DNA of 64,000 nt, taken from assembly GCA_902562425.1 (NCBI GenBank), contig CACETF010000001.1, positions 186,001-250,000 of the forward strand, given 5' to 3'. Made by a program: the position numbers and the translations under genes. Source of the stretch: Porticoccaceae bacterium. GTDB lineage: Bacteria > Pseudomonadota > Gammaproteobacteria > Pseudomonadales > Porticoccaceae. Of the stretch, positions 48,275-58,166 are shown in pieces. The stretch's first letter is position 1, and each line of letters begins with the position of its first letter. The notes beneath the pieces were generated by a model. That model saw nothing but the letters and a program-made list of their open reading frames with translations, ran no database searches and had not been told where the DNA came from.

Positions 48275-49738
48275 TCACGCAATTTTCAAGCAACGTGTTG
48301 TAGAGGGTTCTTTTTTACTATTTAATAACGAGCGTAACCGAAGATAGTTTAAATAGTACTGAATACTGTCAACGTACTTAACAGCAATCTTGCCACTTGT
48401 GTATGCGGCGTCCCTGGTATGGGTATTACCGTTTTTATTAAGGTGTAGTAAGAGAGACCTCACATCCACCCATAGGTCAGGGTTCTTATTTGCGGTCTGA
48501 GTCTGTGCCCTCGCCTCTTCGATGTTTCTGAGGCCAAAATTGTATGCGGCTAGTGCAAGCCAAATACGTTCACTATGACCGAGCCTTTTTGGAAGACGCG
48601 TCATTAGTTTTTCCAAATACTTTGCACCGCCTAAAACGCTTTGTTGTGGATCTAGACGATTCTGTATTTCCATTTCGATCGCTGTATCTTGTGTCAACAT
48701 CATCAGCCCTCGGACGCCGGTCGGTGATGTGGCAAGAGCATCCCAATGAGATTCTTGATAGGCAATTGCCGCCAAAAGTTCCCATTCAAAATCTTGTTGA
48801 TTGGCAATTTTTTTAAATATATGCCTATATTTGGGAAGGCGTTGATCTTCCATCTTTTCTAGCAGCTGAGAATTTGAGGTAGAGAATTGATCTGGATTAA
48901 GAAACATTTTTTGTTTAATCTCTTCCATTTTATTTTGGGTCATAAAATCGTGAATAAAAAGGTTCGCGACAGATAACAAACTTTTGTCTCCATCTTTTAA
49001 GAATCCCCAGGATAGAGGCTTTTTTTCTGATATTTCGATTCCAACAGCAAGCCTATGAAAAATGTGTCGGTTCATGTTAAAGCTGAGTGAGTCAACGATA
49101 GAGTAATCATAATCATTGCTATGTACCATCTGCATCTTATCGGTGTTTGAGAGGGACGGATTATCTATTAGAAATAATCTTGGATTATCTTTTTGGGTTT
49201 CTTTTATTTGGGTAACAAAAAAAGTGGGCTGACTCGAGAGTACCAAAGTTCCCACAAGATCCGTAATCTTGCTCGGCTTTGGGTTTCCGCGTCGATAAAT
49301 CAGTTGCTCAGATACATAGTGGTAGGGTTTAGAAAAATGGAGCGAATTTTGAGCCAGTGCAGTTTGAGTTACATTGGCTGCAATTAGATCTCCCTCGCCA
49401 GCATGCAGGGCTAAATTTAGTTCTTCAAAATTCGTTTTAGTTTTTATTTCAAGCTCAACTCCTAACTTTTTTGCAAAGTCATTTGCAATTAAAAACTCAA
49501 ATCCATTACAAACACCAGATTTCTCATAGAACGTGGTTGCCCTCTCGATAGTTAAAATTGTCAAAGTGCCGCGCTTGAGCACCCGTTGCAGATTATTTGT
49601 ATGAGTACTACTATCTAAGACTGTTACGAAAATAATAATCATTGCTACAGTAATTAAACTGCGAGTTCGCCGAGATGCGCTCAGAAAATTGATTTGATTT
49701 AGATTGGGAAGATTCAACGTTGACTCCAATGGGCGCAA
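48275..49738 (-). CDS. mltF: Membrane-bound lytic murein transglycosylase F
   Basis: Cleaves peptidoglycan glycan strands at the outer membrane. 487 residues: a transmembrane/signal segment near 29-45, a solute-binding-protein-like regulatory domain (residues about 50-290), and a C-terminal SLT domain. Catalytic Glu lies in AIAYQESHWDALATSPTGVR, with GLMMLTQDTA and LALAAYNFG following. Divergent from purL with a 119-base gap. Confidence 0.94.
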   Translation of the reverse strand: MRPLESTLNLPNLNQINFLSASRRTRSLITVAMIIIFVTVLDSSTHTNNLQRVLKRGTLTILTIERATTFYEKSGVCNGFEFLIANDFAKKLGVELEIKTKTNFEELNLALHAGEGDLIAANVTQTALAQNSLHFSKPYHYVSEQLIYRRGNPKPSKITDLVGTLVLSSQPTFFVTQIKETQKDNPRLFLIDNPSLSNTDKMQMVHSNDYDYSIVDSLSFNMNRHIFHRLAVGIEISEKKPLSWGFLKDGDKSLLSVANLFIHDFMTQNKMEEIKQKMFLNPDQFSTSNSQLLEKMEDQRLPKYRHIFKKIANQQDFEWELLAAIAYQESHWDALATSPTGVRGLMMLTQDTAIEMEIQNRLDPQQSVLGGAKYLEKLMTRLPKRLGHSERIWLALAAYNFGLRNIEEARAQTQTANKNPDLWVDVRSLLLHLNKNGNTHTRDAAYTSGKIAVKYVDSIQYYLNYLRLRSLLNSKKEPSTTRCLKIA

Positions 49739-49857
49739 TTAGTCCACAGTATAAACTTGTAATTTGATGATGGTTGAGAGCAAAATGAAACTGCGTTTAA
49801 TTGGATTGTAGTATAAACTAACACTAAGTAGATTTGTTGTGCTCGGATTTTCAGTGA

Positions 49858-52800
49858 ATGATCATTTTTGACGGTGGCCCTTGTTTTTCAGATTTCAGAA
49901 ATCATAAGTTATTGTCGAAAATACAGGCTGCTCAGCCTAGTGTCCTCTCTTTAAGAGCAAATTATAAATATTTCGTTGATACCGTGGTTTCTCTCTCAGA
50001 GAGACAGACTATCGTGCTCGAATCATTGTTGAATTGCCGACATCAAACTATTGCAGCTGATATTTCCACACATCTTTTTTGGGTTGTACCGCGTCTTGGA
50101 ACCATATCGGCTTGGTCGAGCAAAGCGACTGATATAGCCAGAAATTGTGGCTTGGATTGTGTCCTTCGAGTCGAGCGTGGCATCGCTTTTTCTATTGCCA
50201 CCTCAATTACACTCGATCGGTCCGAAGAGATAACTCTTGCTGAATTATTACATGACAGGATGATTGAAACTGTTCTTTTCGATATTGGCGAAGCTACCAA
50301 ACTATTCATGCATGAAGATCCTTTTCCTCTCAAAACTATGGATATATTAGATGGGAATTTTGAAATGTTTAGACAGGTAAATCTAGATTTAGGATTGGCA
50401 TTGAGTGATTTCGAAATGATTTTTCTTCACGACGAGTTTTCTAAGTTACGACGGAATCCAACCGATGTTGAGTTAATGATGTTTGCTCAGGCGAATTCAG
50501 AACACTGCAGGCATAAAATATTTAATTCTCGATGGATAGTGGATGGCAGTATGCAGGATAAGACTCTCTTCGAGATGATCCAAAATACTTATATCAAGAA
50601 TAGTGCGGGTATTTTGTCAGCTTATTCTGATAATGCAGCTGTGGTAGAGGGATCCTTTGGAGGACGTTTTTTCCCCGATCCAAAAACGCGAGAGTATAAA
50701 TATTCTTTTGAAGATATACATTTTTTGATGAAGGTGGAGACGCATAATCATCCAACCGCAATATTCCCTCACGCCGGTGCTGGGACTGGCGCGGGCGGTG
50801 AGATTCGTGATGAGGGTGCGGTGGGTCAAGGCTCAAAACCCAAAGCTGGCATTACTGGATTTAGTGTGTCTAATTTGAATATTCCAGAGTATACACAGCC
50901 GTGGGAAGTGAACTACGGAAAGCCGGATCGGATTGTATCCGCCCTAGATATTATGCTCGATGCCCCTGTCGGGGCGGCTGCATTTAATAACGAATTTGGC
51001 CGACCTAATATTTGTGGGTACTTCCGGTGCTTTGAGTTAGAAATGAATGGGCAATGTCTTGGATACCACAAGCCAATTATGATATCTGGAGGATATGGCA
51101 ATATAAGGTCGCAGCATGTACTAAAAAAATCGTTTCAAGCGGGTACGAAATTTGTTGTTTTAGGAGGTCCAGCAATGCTAATTGGACTTGGAGGAGGCGC
51201 AGCATCCTCCGTCACTGCTGGTCAGAGTTTGGCAGAATTAGATTTTGGTTCTGTTCAACGACAAAATCCTGAAATGGAGAGAAGGTGTCAAGAGGTCATA
51301 GACCAGTGCTGGCAATTAGGAGACCAAAATCCAATTTCGTTTATTCATGATGTTGGTGCAGGTGGTTTATCAAATGCGCTGCCAGAGTTAATAAAAGATG
51401 GAGGAGTTGGAGGGCATTTTAAACTTCGGTGCATCCCAAATGCCGAGCCGCAGATGTCTCCAAAGGAGATTTGGTGTAATGAGGCCCAAGAGCGATATGT
51501 TTTGGCAATCAAGACGGGCCACATAAATGTTTTCGCTGGATTTTGTACCAAAGAGCGTTGCCCTTTTGCAATTGTAGGGGAGGCAATCGAAGACAAAAAG
51601 GTGGTAGTAGAGGACGAGCATTTTAAAAATACGCCTATAGATTTACCGTTAGCTTTGTTATTTCCACAATCATCTCTTGTAACTCGAATCGCAATCGGCG
51701 CAGATATATCATTTCCCCCACTTTCACTAAAAAAAATGAAACTGGATGACGTCATCGACATGGTTATTAGACATCCGACCGTGGCAAGCAAAAATTTTTT
51801 GATTACTATCGGAGATCGCTCAGTGGGTGGCATGGTAACCAGGGATCAGATGGTCGGTCCATGGCAAGTGCCCGTTGCTGATTGTGCAGCGACAGCACTG
51901 AGTTTCGAAAGTTACAGAGGTGAGGTTGTTGCGATGGGGGAGCGTTCTCCATTGGCCGTGGTGAATGCACCGGCATCTGGTCGTATGGCTATCGGGGAGG
52001 CGATTACAAACATTGCTGCGTCTTTAATTACTTCACTGTCTGATGTGCGATTATCTGCTAACTGGATGTGCGCGGCGGGGTGCTCTATTGAAGAGGAGAA
52101 ACTTTTTCGAACTGTAGAGGCAGTAGGTATGGAGCTTTGTCCGGCTTTGGGAATTACTATTCCGGTTGGAAAAGATTCCATGTCTATGCGGACCAATTGG
52201 GATGATGGTGACAAAAGCAAATCAGTCGTATCGCCACTTTCTTTAATTGTAAGCGCATTTGCTCCAGCAATTGATGTTAGAAAAATCTTAACGCCTCAGT
52301 TGAGAACGGATTGCGGAGATACTCGATTAATTTTGCTTGATTTGGGAGCAGGCTTGAATCGACTGGGAGGATCTATATTAGCTCAAGTGAATAATCAATT
52401 TGGCGATAGAGTTCCTGACTTAGATGATCCAGACGTTATTAAAAAGTTTTTTGATGTTTTGCAGATGCTGAATAAAGAGGGTGAATTACTTGCTTATCAC
52501 GATCGTTCGGATGGTGGTCTTATTGTGACTCTTCTTGAAATGTCGTTTGCCGGTCGTGTTGGAATTGATATTAACATTGAAACCGATCATGACGATGATG
52601 GTTGTCTATCTGGATTATTCAGTGAGGAATTGGGTGCAGTTATTCAGGTGAAGGCAGATAGTGCCAATGGGATTATTAAGCGCTGTGAAGCTTTAAATTT
52701 AACTTGTCGTGAAATTGGAAGGCTGAACAATCAGCAAGTTATTCGCGTTAGTTGTGAGGGCGTTGAATTATTTTGCAAGCCAAGAGCTGAATTATATAAG

Positions 52801-53724
52801 GCATGGAGCGAACTTTCTTATCAAATGTCCGTTCTGCGTGATAACAGTAATTGCGCAGAAAGTGAATTTGATTGCTTAATATCAGAAGACCCTGGGCTTT
52901 CGGTGAAGTTAAATTTTCAAATTGAGGTTCCGGTATTGATTGGCACTGTTCGTCCCAGAATAGCAGTCTTGCGAGAGCAAGGAGTCAATGGACAATTAGA
53001 AATGGCAGCGGCATTTGATAGAGCGAAATTCGCTGCCGTTGACGTGCACATGAGTGAACTAATGAGTGGTGAAGTCCAGTTATCAAATTTTGTGGGTCTT
53101 GTTGCGTGTGGAGGTTTTTCTTATGGAGATGTGCTGGGTGCTGGTCAGGGGTGGGCAAAAACTATCCTCTATAACTCGAGTTTGAGAGATCAGTTCAGTG
53201 GTTTTTTTCATCGATCAGAAACGTTTACGCTGGGTGTATGTAATGGGTGTCAAATGCTTTCTCATCTCAGAGAACTGATTCCTGGCTCGGAGCCTTGGCC
53301 ATTTTTCGCGAGAAACTTGTCAGAGCAGTTCGAAGCACGTTTTTCTCTTGTCAGGATAGAGAAGAGTCCATCAATTTTTTTACATAACATGAGTGACTCA
53401 CATATGCCCATCGTAGTTTCTCATGGTGAGGGGATGGCCAAATTTGATAACGAAGATATGCATATTGATCTTCAAACTTCGAATATGGTTACCATGCGTT
53501 TTTTGGGTAATGATTTGGCGGAGGCCAAGTCTTATCCTGCAAATCCGAACGGCTCACTGAGAGGTATCACTGGCATCTGTAGCAGAGACGGGCGTGTTAC
53601 TTTAATGATGCCTCATCCGGAACGTGTATTCAGAACAGTATTGAACTCTTGGCATCCCGACAATTGGGGGGAAGACTCTCCTTGGATGCAGTTATTTTAT
53701 AATGCTCGTCGCTTTGTAGGATAG
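49858..53724 (+). CDS. purL: Phosphoribosylformylglycinamidine synthase
   Basis: Large single-chain FGAM synthase of purine synthesis, 1288 residues (E. coli 1295). Order: N-terminal PurS-like domain, two AIRS-like ATP-binding halves (FAQANSEHCRHKIFN; KVETHNHPTAIFPHAGAGTG), and a C-terminal glutaminase with Cys1128 in LGVCNGCQML and HPERVFR. Full length with no lesions. Confidence 0.98.
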   Translation: MIIFDGGPCFSDFRNHKLLSKIQAAQPSVLSLRANYKYFVDTVVSLSERQTIVLESLLNCRHQTIAADISTHLFWVVPRLGTISAWSSKATDIARNCGLDCVLRVERGIAFSIATSITLDRSEEITLAELLHDRMIETVLFDIGEATKLFMHEDPFPLKTMDILDGNFEMFRQVNLDLGLALSDFEMIFLHDEFSKLRRNPTDVELMMFAQANSEHCRHKIFNSRWIVDGSMQDKTLFEMIQNTYIKNSAGILSAYSDNAAVVEGSFGGRFFPDPKTREYKYSFEDIHFLMKVETHNHPTAIFPHAGAGTGAGGEIRDEGAVGQGSKPKAGITGFSVSNLNIPEYTQPWEVNYGKPDRIVSALDIMLDAPVGAAAFNNEFGRPNICGYFRCFELEMNGQCLGYHKPIMISGGYGNIRSQHVLKKSFQAGTKFVVLGGPAMLIGLGGGAASSVTAGQSLAELDFGSVQRQNPEMERRCQEVIDQCWQLGDQNPISFIHDVGAGGLSNALPELIKDGGVGGHFKLRCIPNAEPQMSPKEIWCNEAQERYVLAIKTGHINVFAGFCTKERCPFAIVGEAIEDKKVVVEDEHFKNTPIDLPLALLFPQSSLVTRIAIGADISFPPLSLKKMKLDDVIDMVIRHPTVASKNFLITIGDRSVGGMVTRDQMVGPWQVPVADCAATALSFESYRGEVVAMGERSPLAVVNAPASGRMAIGEAITNIAASLITSLSDVRLSANWMCAAGCSIEEEKLFRTVEAVGMELCPALGITIPVGKDSMSMRTNWDDGDKSKSVVSPLSLIVSAFAPAIDVRKILTPQLRTDCGDTRLILLDLGAGLNRLGGSILAQVNNQFGDRVPDLDDPDVIKKFFDVLQMLNKEGELLAYHDRSDGGLIVTLLEMSFAGRVGIDINIETDHDDDGCLSGLFSEELGAVIQVKADSANGIIKRCEALNLTCREIGRLNNQQVIRVSCEGVELFCKPRAELYKAWSELSYQMSVLRDNSNCAESEFDCLISEDPGLSVKLNFQIEVPVLIGTVRPRIAVLREQGVNGQLEMAAAFDRAKFAAVDVHMSELMSGEVQLSNFVGLVACGGFSYGDVLGAGQGWAKTILYNSSLRDQFSGFFHRSETFTLGVCNGCQMLSHLRELIPGSEPWPFFARNLSEQFEARFSLVRIEKSPSIFLHNMSDSHMPIVVSHGEGMAKFDNEDMHIDLQTSNMVTMRFLGNDLAEAKSYPANPNGSLRGITGICSRDGRVTLMMPHPERVFRTVLNSWHPDNWGEDSPWMQLFYNARRFVG

Positions 53725-53747
53725 CGTTAATTTTGGGAGAAGTAAAT

Positions 53748-53999
53748 TTGAGTAAGTTGGAGGATGAGGCGGAGCTGGTCAAAAAAGCAATTCGAGTGGG
53801 ATCACATTATGCCGCCAAAAGGGGATATGGACATCCGGAAAAACATGACAGTGCCAAATTGAAAGTTGAGTTTGTATACCGAGTACTTGTTGAGGACAAA
53901 TTAATACAACCGTTGGCAAAGGATAAGATTTCTGATCCAAACATGCGTCGAAAGCTGGCGCTTTGGATTACTAAACATCTCGTAAAGAGACCCACTTGA
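53748..53999 (+). CDS. DUF5062 family small protein
   Basis: 83 residues. The start is placed at TTG 53748, seven bases after GGGAGA; an in-frame TTG at 53733 lies within that signal. The sequence fits DUF5062: EDEAELVKKAIRVGSHYAAK, then VYRVLVEDKLIQPLAKDK and MRRKLALWITKHL. No function is known for the family. It follows purL by 23 bases and may be co-transcribed. Confidence 0.8.
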   Translation: MSKLEDEAELVKKAIRVGSHYAAKRGYGHPEKHDSAKLKVEFVYRVLVEDKLIQPLAKDKISDPNMRRKLALWITKHLVKRPT

Positions 54000-54066
54000 G
54001 CGCAATAAAAATTACCGATCAGTGTTAAAAATTTAAATAATTTGATATTTGTGGTACAATTCGAGT

Positions 54067-54438
<372 letters not shown>

Positions 54439-54618
54439 TTTTATGACTTTGCTCTCAAAGTTAAATTACAGCCTCTCAGCTATAAATCACATTAAGTTAT
54501 TGCCGCATCCGTTTGTTTTAAAGAATTAAATATTTAAAACATCGCACTTGACATCAGTCTTTTGAACCGGGGTTCTTGAACTGACTGATTTTTAAGTAAT
54601 TTTTCTTAATTTCTTTAC

Positions 54619-54647
54619 TTGACTTTGAAACTCACTATGCCTAATCT
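54619..54647 (+). promoter_or_regulatory. Candidate promoter of the mra/dcw operon
   Basis: TTGACT (54619-54624) and TAATCT (54642-54647) with a 17-bp spacer, immediately upstream of the MraZ repeats, so a bound MraZ would sit just downstream of the transcription start. Confidence 0.5.
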
Positions 54648-54654
54648 GCACAAA

Positions 54655-54689
54655 TGGTGAAATGTGGTAAATAGTGGATTTTTATGGGA
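54655..54689 (+). promoter_or_regulatory. MraZ operator of four TGG repeats
   Basis: TGG-starting units at 54655 (TGGTG), 54665 (TGGTA), 54675 (TGGAT) and 54685 (TGGGA), spaced exactly 10 bp, one helical turn. The known E. coli MraZ site is a set of TGGGN repeats with 5-bp spacers. Implies autoregulation of mraZ and the division operon. Confidence 0.75.
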
Positions 54690-54714
54690 TATATAAGAGG
54701 TATAGGGGAGTAAA

Positions 54715-55182
54715 GTGTTCAGAGGCAGTGATCCCATAAGCATGGATGCAAAAGGGCGAATGGCTGTTCCAACTCGTTACAGGGCCATGCTCGATAATTT
54801 GTGTCGGGGGGAGCTGGTTGTGACTATTGATATGAAATCAACGTGTTTAACATTATCGCCGCTTCCTGAATGGCGAAAATTTGAAGAAAAAGTTGCCAAA
54901 TTGCCTGCTTTGGATGAATTGGGTGAGATGCTTAGTCGTTTTGTTGTGGGTCAGGCAAAGGATTTACAGGTTGATGGAAGCGGTCGAGTGCTTATTCCAA
55001 CAGAATTGCGTGAATATGCGCAATTGTCTAAAAAGTTAGTTCTCGTGGGACGTACACAGAGATTGGAATTATGGTCGGAGGACAATTGGAATGCTGAGAG
55101 AGAAAAGTCTCAAGCTGGTTATCGAGCAATTCTCAATGAGCGAGAGGATATGTCTGATGCGTTGAAAAATTTGTCTTGGTAA
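54715..55182 (+). CDS. mraZ: Transcriptional regulator MraZ
   Basis: AbrB-like DNA-binding protein that represses its own division and cell-wall operon. 155 residues. Two MraZ repeats, each with the DxxGR motif: MDAKGRMAVPTRYR near residue 9 and VDGSGRVLIPTELREY near residue 85. GTG start after AGGGGAG. First gene of the dcw cluster. Confidence 0.97.
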   Translation: MFRGSDPISMDAKGRMAVPTRYRAMLDNLCRGELVVTIDMKSTCLTLSPLPEWRKFEEKVAKLPALDELGEMLSRFVVGQAKDLQVDGSGRVLIPTELREYAQLSKKLVLVGRTQRLELWSEDNWNAEREKSQAGYRAILNEREDMSDALKNLSW

Positions 55183-55196
55183 ATTGGTACCTGTAT

Positions 55197-56120
55197 ATGA
55201 TTGGGCATAACCCAGTACTATTAAGAGAATCCGTCAATGCTTTGGTGATAAATCCAGATGGGTTATATGTTGACGGTACTTTTGGGCGTGGCGGGCACTC
55301 TTCAGCAATATTGAATAAATTATCCGAGGATGGCTCTTTAGTCGCTATTGACAAGGATTTGGAAGCGTTAGCTTATGGTCGAACTTTATTTCCGCGAGAA
55401 TTGAGACTAACTTTGATGCATGCATCTTTTGGAAAGCTCTCTGAAGTGCTTAAAAAGCTGGGTTCGAAGACAACTTCTGGGATTTTACTTGACCTCGGTG
55501 TCTCTTCTCCCCAGCTTGAATCTCCTAGCCGAGGTTTCAGTTTTATGCGTGACGGACCTCTGGATATGCGCATGGACCAGACAAGTGGCAGGTCTGCTAA
55601 AGATTGGTTAAATAATGCCTCTGAAAATGATATTGCAAGTGTTTTGAAACAATTTGGTGAGGAGCGTTTTGCAAAAAGAATTGCAAAAGCAATTGACTAT
55701 GAGCGCTCAGAATCACCAATTGAGAGCACGCTCCGACTGGCGAAAGTAGTCTCTGATGCTCATCCAGCGTGGGAGGGTGGCCAGCATCCTGCGACAAAGA
55801 CATTTCAGGCTATTCGAATCTACATTAATAAAGAGCTTGATGAACTAGATGTTTTTCTTAGCGAAGTAATTGACTTATTAGAAATTGGAGGCCGATTAGT
55901 CATTATAAGTTTTCACTCCCTAGAGGATCGTTGTGTGAAGCGATTTATACGTGCTCAACAGCGCGGTTTAATTACCCCAAAATATCTTCCAACGAAGGAC
56001 TTTGATAAAAATATTCGATTAGTTGGAATTGGGTCTGCGATCAAACCAACAAAGAGAGAGATTGCACTTAATTGGCGCGCCCGCAGCGCCGTAATGAGGG
56101 TGGCTGAGAGAGTGGCATGA
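55197..56120 (+). CDS. rsmH: 16S rRNA m4C1402 methyltransferase RsmH
   Basis: N4-methylates C1402 in the decoding centre. 307 residues from ATG 55197 (MIGHNPVLLRESVNAL); a TTG at 55176 that overlaps mraZ is also in frame. SAM-binding VDGTFGRGGHSSAIL, LLDLGVSSPQLESPSRGFSF in two parts and SFHSLEDRCVKRFIR are family marks. The stop overlaps ftsL by four bases. Confidence 0.96.
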   Translation: MIGHNPVLLRESVNALVINPDGLYVDGTFGRGGHSSAILNKLSEDGSLVAIDKDLEALAYGRTLFPRELRLTLMHASFGKLSEVLKKLGSKTTSGILLDLGVSSPQLESPSRGFSFMRDGPLDMRMDQTSGRSAKDWLNNASENDIASVLKQFGEERFAKRIAKAIDYERSESPIESTLRLAKVVSDAHPAWEGGQHPATKTFQAIRIYINKELDELDVFLSEVIDLLEIGGRLVIISFHSLEDRCVKRFIRAQQRGLITPKYLPTKDFDKNIRLVGIGSAIKPTKREIALNWRARSAVMRVAERVA

Positions 56121-56440
56121 AAATTTTTGAACACAAAATCTCGTTTAACTTCAGTGTAATAGGACTCGTATCCATTTGGCTGTTAGTGGTTTTTTCTGCC
56201 ATTTCAGTTGCGTATGTTGAGCATTTGTGTCGCCAGTATTACGAGAGAATTTCAATATCAGAGAAAACCAGTAATCAGCTTCAGGCAGATTACGGTCGTC
56301 TTATTCTAGAGTTAAGCACTTGGGGATCGCTACCACGCGTTGAGACTATTGCAATCAATGAATTGAACATGAGGACCCCATTAGGAGATGAAATTATTTT
56401 AGTAACTCCGGCATCTTATAGGGAATCTAATGGTGATTAA
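56117..56440 (+). CDS. ftsL: Cell division protein FtsL
   Basis: Bitopic septum protein of the FtsQLB complex, 107 residues. One transmembrane helix near 14-34 (VIGLVSIWLLVVFSAISVAY) then a coiled-coil periplasmic part. Sequence is variable in this family; position between rsmH and ftsI is decisive. Overlaps both neighbours. Confidence 0.93.
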   Translation: MKIFEHKISFNFSVIGLVSIWLLVVFSAISVAYVEHLCRQYYERISISEKTSNQLQADYGRLILELSTWGSLPRVETIAINELNMRTPLGDEIILVTPASYRESNGD

Positions 56441-58166
56441 AACGGGTCATCCAATGTCCGGTGCAAATTGGCGTTTTTTCTTGGTCGTATTAATTGTAGT
56501 AGCACTACCAATTATTATCCTTATAAAAATAGCGTCATTACAGAGTAGCGATTTCTTGCGCACTCAGGGCGATTCTCGAGCACTCCGATCACAGGTGATA
56601 CCCGCTTACCGAGGAATCATATCAGACAGGCATGGTGTTCCCCTTGCCGTGAGCACCCCTGTATCTACTTTAACAGCTGACCCACAGTTACTGCTTTCAG
56701 CAAATGCTAATCAGTTATTTCTTCTTGCCGAGGCGTTGGGAAAATCTCCAGAACGTCTACAGCAAAAGCTTAATGCATATCGGAAGAAATCTTTCATGTA
56801 TCTGTCGCGCCAAGTGCCTGTTGAAGAAGCAGATAAGGTGTTGGATTTGCAGATACCTGGAGTCAACGCCGTGCAAGAGTACAAGCGTTTCTATCCTGCA
56901 GGGGAGGTAACGGCTCAGTTGGTTGGTCTTACCAGTAAAGAGCAGGATAGGGGACAAGAAGGTTTAGAGTTAGCCTATAACGCTTGGTTGAGTGGTGAAT
57001 CAGGATTACGAAGAGTGCTTCAGGATAAATCGGGACACGTTATCGAAGAACTTGGAGTTGACAGGGACGCGAGGCGCGGCAAACCCTTGAGTTTGAGTAT
57101 TGATCTTCGTATTCAATATGCGGCATATCGAGCACTTAAGAATGCGGTTTATGAGCATGATGCACAGGCGGGATCTGTAGTGGTGCTTGATGTGAAATCT
57201 GGAGAAGTTTTAGCAATGGTGAATCAGCCATCTTTCAATCCAAATGATCGCTCTACTGTAACTCCAAATGTTCTGCGTAATCGGGCAATGTTAGATCTGA
57301 TTGAACCAGGCTCTACCGTGAAACCATTCACTATTTTGACTGCTTTACAGTCTGGCATTTTTAATGAGCATTCAAATATAGATACGAGCCCCGGATATAT
57401 AAAGGTAGATTACAAGACATTTACGGATGCTAGTGACTACGGGGTACTCAACCTGACTGAGGTATTATCCAAATCGAGTCAAGTTGGAACTATTAAAGTT
57501 GCTTTAAAGCTGGATCCAAGGTTAACCAGAGGCGTTTTTGAAAAGTTAGGTCTGGGTCAGAGTACAGGTAGTGGTTTTCCTGCTGAGGCCGTCGGAAACT
57601 TACCGACATTCCATATTTGGGACCCAATTTCTCAAGCTACTTTTGCTTTCGGATATGGGTTTAGTGTCACATCACTTCAGCTTGCACGAGCATATTCGGT
57701 TCTGGCCAATGATGGGATGCGTCGCGAGATTTCACTAATTGCTAATGATCCTCCCTTGAGGGCAGAAAAATTGTTTAACCCAGATGATATTCGAGCAGTT
57801 CGAGGTATGCTCGAATCCGCAGTAGGGCACGACGGAACTGGGCAAAAGGCGTCCATATCGGGATATTCGGTCGCTGGGAAGACTGGTACTTTGCATAAGA
57901 CTAGAGAAAGTGGCGGATACGCTAATAACCGTTACACGGCTACATTTGCAGGCATGGCCCCCGTCGAAAGTCCAAGAATAGTGACTGTTGTTGTCATTGA
58001 TGAACCAAGTCGCGGGAAATATTTTGGGGGCCACGTGGCCGCACCTGTTTTTGCTGAGGTTACAGGTAATGCACTTCGATTAATGCGGGTAACGCCTGAC
58101 TCAGTTCCGACGACGCCGATATTGTCTGGTGCGAAAATTAATTATTTTTCGGCTGGTGAGTCATGA
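56430..58166 (+). CDS. ftsI: Peptidoglycan transpeptidase FtsI (PBP3)
   Basis: Septal transpeptidase, 578 residues. Cytoplasmic start, one transmembrane helix (FFLVVLIVVALPIIILIKIA), and a dimerisation domain beginning RSQVIPAYRGIISDRHG. Catalytic serine motif S295-T-V-K298, SxN-like SKSSQVG, and K484-T-G. Overlaps ftsL by 11 and murE by 4 bases. Confidence 0.97.
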   Translation: MVIKTGHPMSGANWRFFLVVLIVVALPIIILIKIASLQSSDFLRTQGDSRALRSQVIPAYRGIISDRHGVPLAVSTPVSTLTADPQLLLSANANQLFLLAEALGKSPERLQQKLNAYRKKSFMYLSRQVPVEEADKVLDLQIPGVNAVQEYKRFYPAGEVTAQLVGLTSKEQDRGQEGLELAYNAWLSGESGLRRVLQDKSGHVIEELGVDRDARRGKPLSLSIDLRIQYAAYRALKNAVYEHDAQAGSVVVLDVKSGEVLAMVNQPSFNPNDRSTVTPNVLRNRAMLDLIEPGSTVKPFTILTALQSGIFNEHSNIDTSPGYIKVDYKTFTDASDYGVLNLTEVLSKSSQVGTIKVALKLDPRLTRGVFEKLGLGQSTGSGFPAEAVGNLPTFHIWDPISQATFAFGYGFSVTSLQLARAYSVLANDGMRREISLIANDPPLRAEKLFNPDDIRAVRGMLESAVGHDGTGQKASISGYSVAGKTGTLHKTRESGGYANNRYTATFAGMAPVESPRIVTVVVIDEPSRGKYFGGHVAAPVFAEVTGNALRLMRVTPDSVPTTPILSGAKINYFSAGES

